In this document: positions 61,301 through 64,000 of the stretch, piece by piece | Position numbering within the stretch: the first letter of the stretch is position 1 | Layout of the letters: each line of letters begins with the position of its first letter | Assembly (NCBI RefSeq): GCF_000425425.1 | Contig: NZ_AUDK01000003.1 | Coordinates: forward strand, 186,001-250,000 | Reading direction: 5' to 3' | Length of the DNA: 64,000 nucleotides | Origin: Flavobacterium daejeonense DSM 17708 | Lineage (GTDB): Bacteria; Bacteroidota; Bacteroidia; Flavobacteriales; Flavobacteriaceae | Notes under the pieces: model-generated | The model's database searches: none | Seen by the model: only the letters and a program-made list of their open reading frames with translations | What the model was told of the DNA's origin: nothing | Program-made: the position numbers and the translations under genes

Positions 61301-61505
61301 CCTGCCTTACGACCTAATTTCTAAATACAAGATCTCAAGATTACGTTTTTACGGAACAGCACAAAACCTTTTTACGTTTACAAACTATTCAGGTTATGAC
61401 CCGGAAATTGGTTCTTTTAATCAAAATGTACTTCTGTCCGGAATTGACAATGGAAGATATCCTATAGCAAGAACATTTTCAATAGGGCTTAACGTAGAAT
61501 TTTAA
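58314..61505 (+). CDS. SusC-like TonB-dependent receptor
   Basis: A 1063-aa outer-membrane importer of oligosaccharides. Signal peptide to about residue 34 (FVSAQ). A carboxypeptidase-like domain covers about 35-120 (NVEGIVSDENGLTIPGVNVF). The TonB box/SusC signature VVIGYGTQKRGNINSSIS is followed by a plug with LYIIDGVPVSG and ATAIYGSRGANGVIIITTKS. The barrel ends GLNVEF. With SusD it forms a lidded uptake pair. It starts the operon controlled by the promoter at 58195. Confidence 0.95.
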   Translation: MKKLMSNLIHWKVNHRAVPLILFLLLSSNFVSAQTNVEGIVSDENGLTIPGVNVFVAGTQNSVTTDFDGKFSIKAPSNGTLEFTFVGFETQKAAIKGRSKINITLKSSSEDLKEVVVIGYGTQKRGNINSSISSVKASDIANLKQVSVDQMLQGKAAGVSVTNNSGAPGGAASIRVRGTTSVSGTNEPLYIIDGVPVSGDATGKSTSGQPLAGKDGFSSSGGNGNNAVSPLSMINPSDIESIDILKDASATAIYGSRGANGVIIITTKSGKKGAGKISYETSLSFNTVSNKLDVLNLSQYATLKTNLAKLWGFQTRQEFSHPELLGSGTNWQDEVYRTALVKSHQLSFSGAKEGTSYYLSGSYLDNEGTIINSGLKRYTIRLNLDSKIKSWLKVGGNITAGITNESITVNQSYSGLISNTLLQSPDIPVRNNDGSFAGPPSAEQSVTYYNPVAEALTRENKLIRKNFLGNIFAEAEIFKGLKYRFEIAGNTEFSENDDFRPSYKWGTQENILADLDVRRQNWYSINVKNLLTYDKSIGKHKFTVLLGQEANDSHWEGLTASAQGFKTNSIHTINLADADNNTVSQYKGSGSLSSLFARVIYDFNEKYSVSASIRQDVSSKFDPTTDNQKGVFKSISGSWKLSNESFMENTRKYVDNIKFRIGYGETGNQQIPNNAYSAMLGVQNSGLGSGFLPSNYPNPDLVWESLNQTNLGIDFTMFDSKLSASFDVYNKKSKDFLFQVPLPLYLTGGGGQYGGVSAPYSNLGSMTNKGIDITLGFDTKSSGNVNWSSSLVLSHYKNSLDEIANGMILTQEVNTNGYQPVVVTNTLVGSPIGMFYGYIAEGLFKDQTVLDNAPIQFGQPVGTGAGETALGDVKYKDVNEDGKIDANDKTFIGNPHPDLTFGFTNNFKYKNFDCSVFLQGSLGNDVMNLTRRAGTTNTSLYDNQLVEALNYYSETNTSSNIPRPIADASNTNLLISSRYVEDGSYLRIQNVTFGYSLPYDLISKYKISRLRFYGTAQNLFTFTNYSGYDPEIGSFNQNVLLSGIDNGRYPIARTFSIGLNVEF

Positions 61506-61519
61506 AAAACAAAATTAAG

Positions 61520-63115
61520 ATGAAAAGGAAATTATTTTCAAACAGATATATTTTGCTAGCAGTAGCAACAGCATTTCTTATGTTTGGTTCTTGTCAGGAT
61601 GATTTTACCGACAGACCTTCGGAAGACGGAATAAGTTTAGACGCCTATTACAGCACAAATGACCAGGTTATTTCGGCTACCAATGGTATGTACAGCAGAA
61701 CCTGGTTTCAAATGTATAATAAATTCTGGTGGGCACTTGAGGTAGGCTCCGGAAATATGTATTCAGGATCTTCGGATGTTAGCGGATTAAGAACTTTCTC
61801 TTTGAACGGAAGTGATCCCGAGTTAGTAAACGGTTGGTCAGCTTTATGGGCTAATGTCCAACAGGCCAACATGATTATTAACTTTTTAACTGACAGAGTA
61901 GGTCCTGCAGTCGATCAAAGCGTTTTAGACAATACAATAGGCGAAGCTTATTTTATGAGAGCTACAGCATATTTTGATTTGGTAAGACTTTGGGGACCGG
62001 TGCCAATTATTGAAAACCCGCTTGATTATACGAGTAATCCGTATGTAAACACTAATACTGTTGCCGATATTTATAAATTAATCACAATGGATTACTTAAA
62101 AGCAATTGATTTATTAGAAGCCAAAACCCGAGGAACAACTTATGCTAACAATGGACGTGTATCCAAAGGTTCTGCCAGAGCAATGTTAGCCAAAGTATAT
62201 TTATACCAAAAAGATTATGCTAATGCCAAAGCCATGGCGGAAGAAGTGATTAATAGTGGTGAATTCAAATTACTGGGAGGCGATCAGTTACCAACAAAAA
62301 GTTTTGGAGACCTGTTTACTTACGGCAACAACAATAACGAAGAATCTATTTTTGCATTACAATGGAAAGGCGATGGAAATTACGGCTCAGCCAATAACTG
62401 CAATACGCAATTTGGATTCAAAGATGGAGATTTATCCACTTCAAACGCTTCTTATGCCGGAGTTTTCGGTCCCGGACAGGAAATTTTCACACTATACAGC
62501 TCTACCGACAAAAGAAAGCATGAAACTATTATGGTTGCAGGAGACAGCTACCCAAGCATAAAAACAACAACAGGCGTTGGATTTACGGTACCTGCCGATA
62601 AAGACCTTGCACAGGGATCAGGCGGAGCTATTAAAAAATACTGTATAGGAGTTGTTAACGGTTCTACAACTGGGCCAATTGACAACTGGGCCATGATGGA
62701 CAACAACACTTATGTAATGCGCTATGCCGAGTTATTATTAATTCATGCCGAAGCTATTTTAGGAAATGCCGCAAGCACTTCAGATGCAGCTGCTTTGAGT
62801 TCGATAAACGCTGTTAGACGAAGAGCAGGATTAACTGACCTGACCTCTATAACATTTGATGCTATTTTTCTTGAAAGAAGAAAAGAACTTTGTTTTGAAG
62901 GAGATTATTGGTTTGATTTAGGGCGTATTGACAAAACAAAAGCAATTGAAATCATATCAGCGCAAAACCGTGGAGACCGATATGGCGCCCGCTATTATAC
63001 CCCTGTGTATAGTGAAGATCATGCAACCAATGATTTTTACATGGATTATCCGGACAACGAGGTTGCTAAAAATCCAAAATTATTACAAGATCCGGTTCCG
63101 TATACTTTTAAATAA
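61520..63115 (+). CDS. SusD/RagB-like glycan-binding lipoprotein
   Basis: A 531-aa lipoprotein with lipobox MFGSC (C25). The helical TPR-type scaffold shows the SusD signatures EAYFMRATAYFDLVRLWGPV, KGSARAMLAKVYLYQKDYAN and ALSSINAVRRRAGL with FLERRKELCFEGDYWFDLGR. It is the lid of the SusC channel and binds incoming mannan fragments. It starts 14 bases after susC. Confidence 0.94.
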   Translation: MKRKLFSNRYILLAVATAFLMFGSCQDDFTDRPSEDGISLDAYYSTNDQVISATNGMYSRTWFQMYNKFWWALEVGSGNMYSGSSDVSGLRTFSLNGSDPELVNGWSALWANVQQANMIINFLTDRVGPAVDQSVLDNTIGEAYFMRATAYFDLVRLWGPVPIIENPLDYTSNPYVNTNTVADIYKLITMDYLKAIDLLEAKTRGTTYANNGRVSKGSARAMLAKVYLYQKDYANAKAMAEEVINSGEFKLLGGDQLPTKSFGDLFTYGNNNNEESIFALQWKGDGNYGSANNCNTQFGFKDGDLSTSNASYAGVFGPGQEIFTLYSSTDKRKHETIMVAGDSYPSIKTTTGVGFTVPADKDLAQGSGGAIKKYCIGVVNGSTTGPIDNWAMMDNNTYVMRYAELLLIHAEAILGNAASTSDAAALSSINAVRRRAGLTDLTSITFDAIFLERRKELCFEGDYWFDLGRIDKTKAIEIISAQNRGDRYGARYYTPVYSEDHATNDFYMDYPDNEVAKNPKLLQDPVPYTFK

Positions 63116-63134
63116 TTTCTAAAATTTTACTAAG

Positions 63135-64000
63135 ATGAAAAATATAAAAATAAAATACCTGTTGCCCTTTCTTTCAATGGCACTTTTGGTAATCGGGACA
63201 TTTTCTTCATGTGACAATAACGACTCTGACTCAGGCACAGACCCTTTAAAAATAGACAGTGTTTCTAAAGCAGTAGAAGGAGATCTGACACCGGTTACAC
63301 AAGGAGACCCAAAAAATTATTATATCATCAGAGGAAGCGGTTTTACGAATGTTCAAAAAATCTACTTCAATGATTTTGACACTTATTTCAATCCCGTAAT
63401 GGTTACTGATACTGAAATTTTTGTATTAATTGATGAAAAAACTCCTTATGCAAATGCCAGCAATCAATTAAAAGTTGTTACTAACGATGGCAGTGTGACT
63501 TACGATTTTGTAATTTCTCCTCCTACACCAACAGTTAACAGCTTTAACCCTGTAAATGCTGTTGAAAATGATATCATCACTATTTATGGAAACTATTTCT
63601 TAGACCCTGTTGTTAAAATTGGCGACGAAACCGTAGCCGTAATTTCATCAACATTAACAGAAATTCAGGTAAAAGTTCCCGCAGGAGCTGATAAAAAATA
63701 CATTACAGTTGCCAACATCTCTGGAGAAGCTACCTCTGCAGATGCAATTGGAACAGCTATTTATGATGATGTTTTTTACGGCATTGACGGAACAGGCGGC
63801 TGGGGGATTTCAAATCTTCTTATCGATAATGCTTCCTCCGGAGAAGTTGCTCAGGGAACTAAAGCCATCAAAGTAGACATCACTTCCTGGTCCGGTTTCC
63901 AAATTGACATGTGGAATAACGGAGGCCATCCTGTTCCTGCCGGAGCTAAGGGAATAAAATTCCAAATGAAACTGAAAGCCGCTGCTCAAATGAGAGTTAT
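63135..64000 (+). CDS. TIG/IPT-domain surface glycan-binding lipoprotein (partial, runs off window)
   Basis: At least 288 aa are visible; the 3' end lies beyond the window. The lipobox ends at C26 (VIGTFSSCDNND). Two IPT/TIG domains follow (about 40-125, GDPKNYYIIRGSGFTNVQKI; about 126-205, PTVNSFNPVNAVENDIITIY). A beta-rich binding region then begins (YGIDGTGGWGISNLLIDNAS). This is the usual layout of PUL surface glycan-binding proteins placed after SusD. The start 19 bases after susD indicates one operon. Mannan binding is inferred. Confidence 0.85.
   Translation, partial: MKNIKIKYLLPFLSMALLVIGTFSSCDNNDSDSGTDPLKIDSVSKAVEGDLTPVTQGDPKNYYIIRGSGFTNVQKIYFNDFDTYFNPVMVTDTEIFVLIDEKTPYANASNQLKVVTNDGSVTYDFVISPPTPTVNSFNPVNAVENDIITIYGNYFLDPVVKIGDETVAVISSTLTEIQVKVPAGADKKYITVANISGEATSADAIGTAIYDDVFYGIDGTGGWGISNLLIDNASSGEVAQGTKAIKVDITSWSGFQIDMWNNGGHPVPAGAKGIKFQMKLKAAAQMRV

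Noticed and set aside
1..64000. CRISPR arrays, rRNA genes and intact insertion sequences
   Set aside because: No regularly spaced direct repeats with unique spacers, no rRNA-like sequence, and no transposase frames were found.

Overview
The window looks like a chromosome segment of a Flavobacterium-type bacterium (phylum Bacteroidota, class Flavobacteriia). The evidence is an AT-rich genome, TAnnTTTG-type -7 promoter elements, SusC/SusD and other TonB-dependent receptors, a type IX secretion C-terminal domain, DUF2480/DUF3078/DUF5689 genes that are typical of the phylum, and the suf gene order. No rRNA, CRISPR array, integrase or intact insertion sequence was seen. One tRNA (Asn, GTT) lies at 41440-41513.

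Region 1 (1-10.7 kb) is housekeeping and stress genes: gpsA; a secreted DJ-1/PfpI protein plus a YqhD-type aldehyde reductase with a divergent LysR regulator; the yicC-gmk-nadD operon; an ArsC-like protein, a DinB-like protein and a metallo-beta-lactamase hydrolase; and an M48 protease/DUF898 pair. Region 2 (10.8-19.7 kb) is the SUF iron-sulfur assembly cluster: A-type carrier, sufB, sufC, sufD, sufS, a small lipoprotein, sufE, sufT-like, DUF2480 and DUF3078. Two gene relics have inserted into it: a broken YoeB-type toxin-antitoxin module between sufB and sufC, and a frameshifted four-helix-bundle (23S-IVP-like) gene in a repeat-bounded cassette between sufC and sufD.

Region 3 (19.8-41.3 kb) holds hflX, a TonB receptor, an FKBP lipoprotein, a giant type IX-secreted PL11 rhamnogalacturonan lyase with its downstream lipoprotein, a DUF5689 lipoprotein/TonB receptor pair, an MFS transporter, a Gfo/Idh/MocA dehydrogenase, an Old Yellow Enzyme and rseP.

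Region 4 (41.8 kb to the end) is a beta-mannan utilisation locus directly downstream of tRNA-Asn. The + strand carries two acetyl esterases (CE2-type and sialate-O-acetylesterase-type) and a GH3 beta-glucosidase. The - strand carries a GH5 enzyme, three GH26 enzymes, a two-module carbohydrate-binding protein, a mannobiose 2-epimerase, a GH130 mannosylglucose phosphorylase and a GPH-type transporter. An AraC regulator, SusC, SusD and a truncated TIG-domain surface glycan-binding protein follow on the + strand. The inferred pathway is: surface capture, deacetylation and GH26/GH5 cleavage to mannobiose, import, epimerisation to mannosyl-glucose, then phosphorolysis to mannose-1-phosphate and glucose. 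The GH3 and esterases fit an acetylated glucomannan.

Many intergenic gaps, including gaps inside operons, hold short-word inverted-repeat elements, each gap with its own word. The most unusual single observations are: (i) the epimerase and GH130 phosphorylase lie in one continuous frame separated only by TAA, the epimerase having no ATG; (ii) the repeat-bounded four-helix-bundle cassette in the suf operon; (iii) the decayed toxin-antitoxin module; and (iv) a 15-bp tandem repeat inside an inverted repeat upstream of susC.
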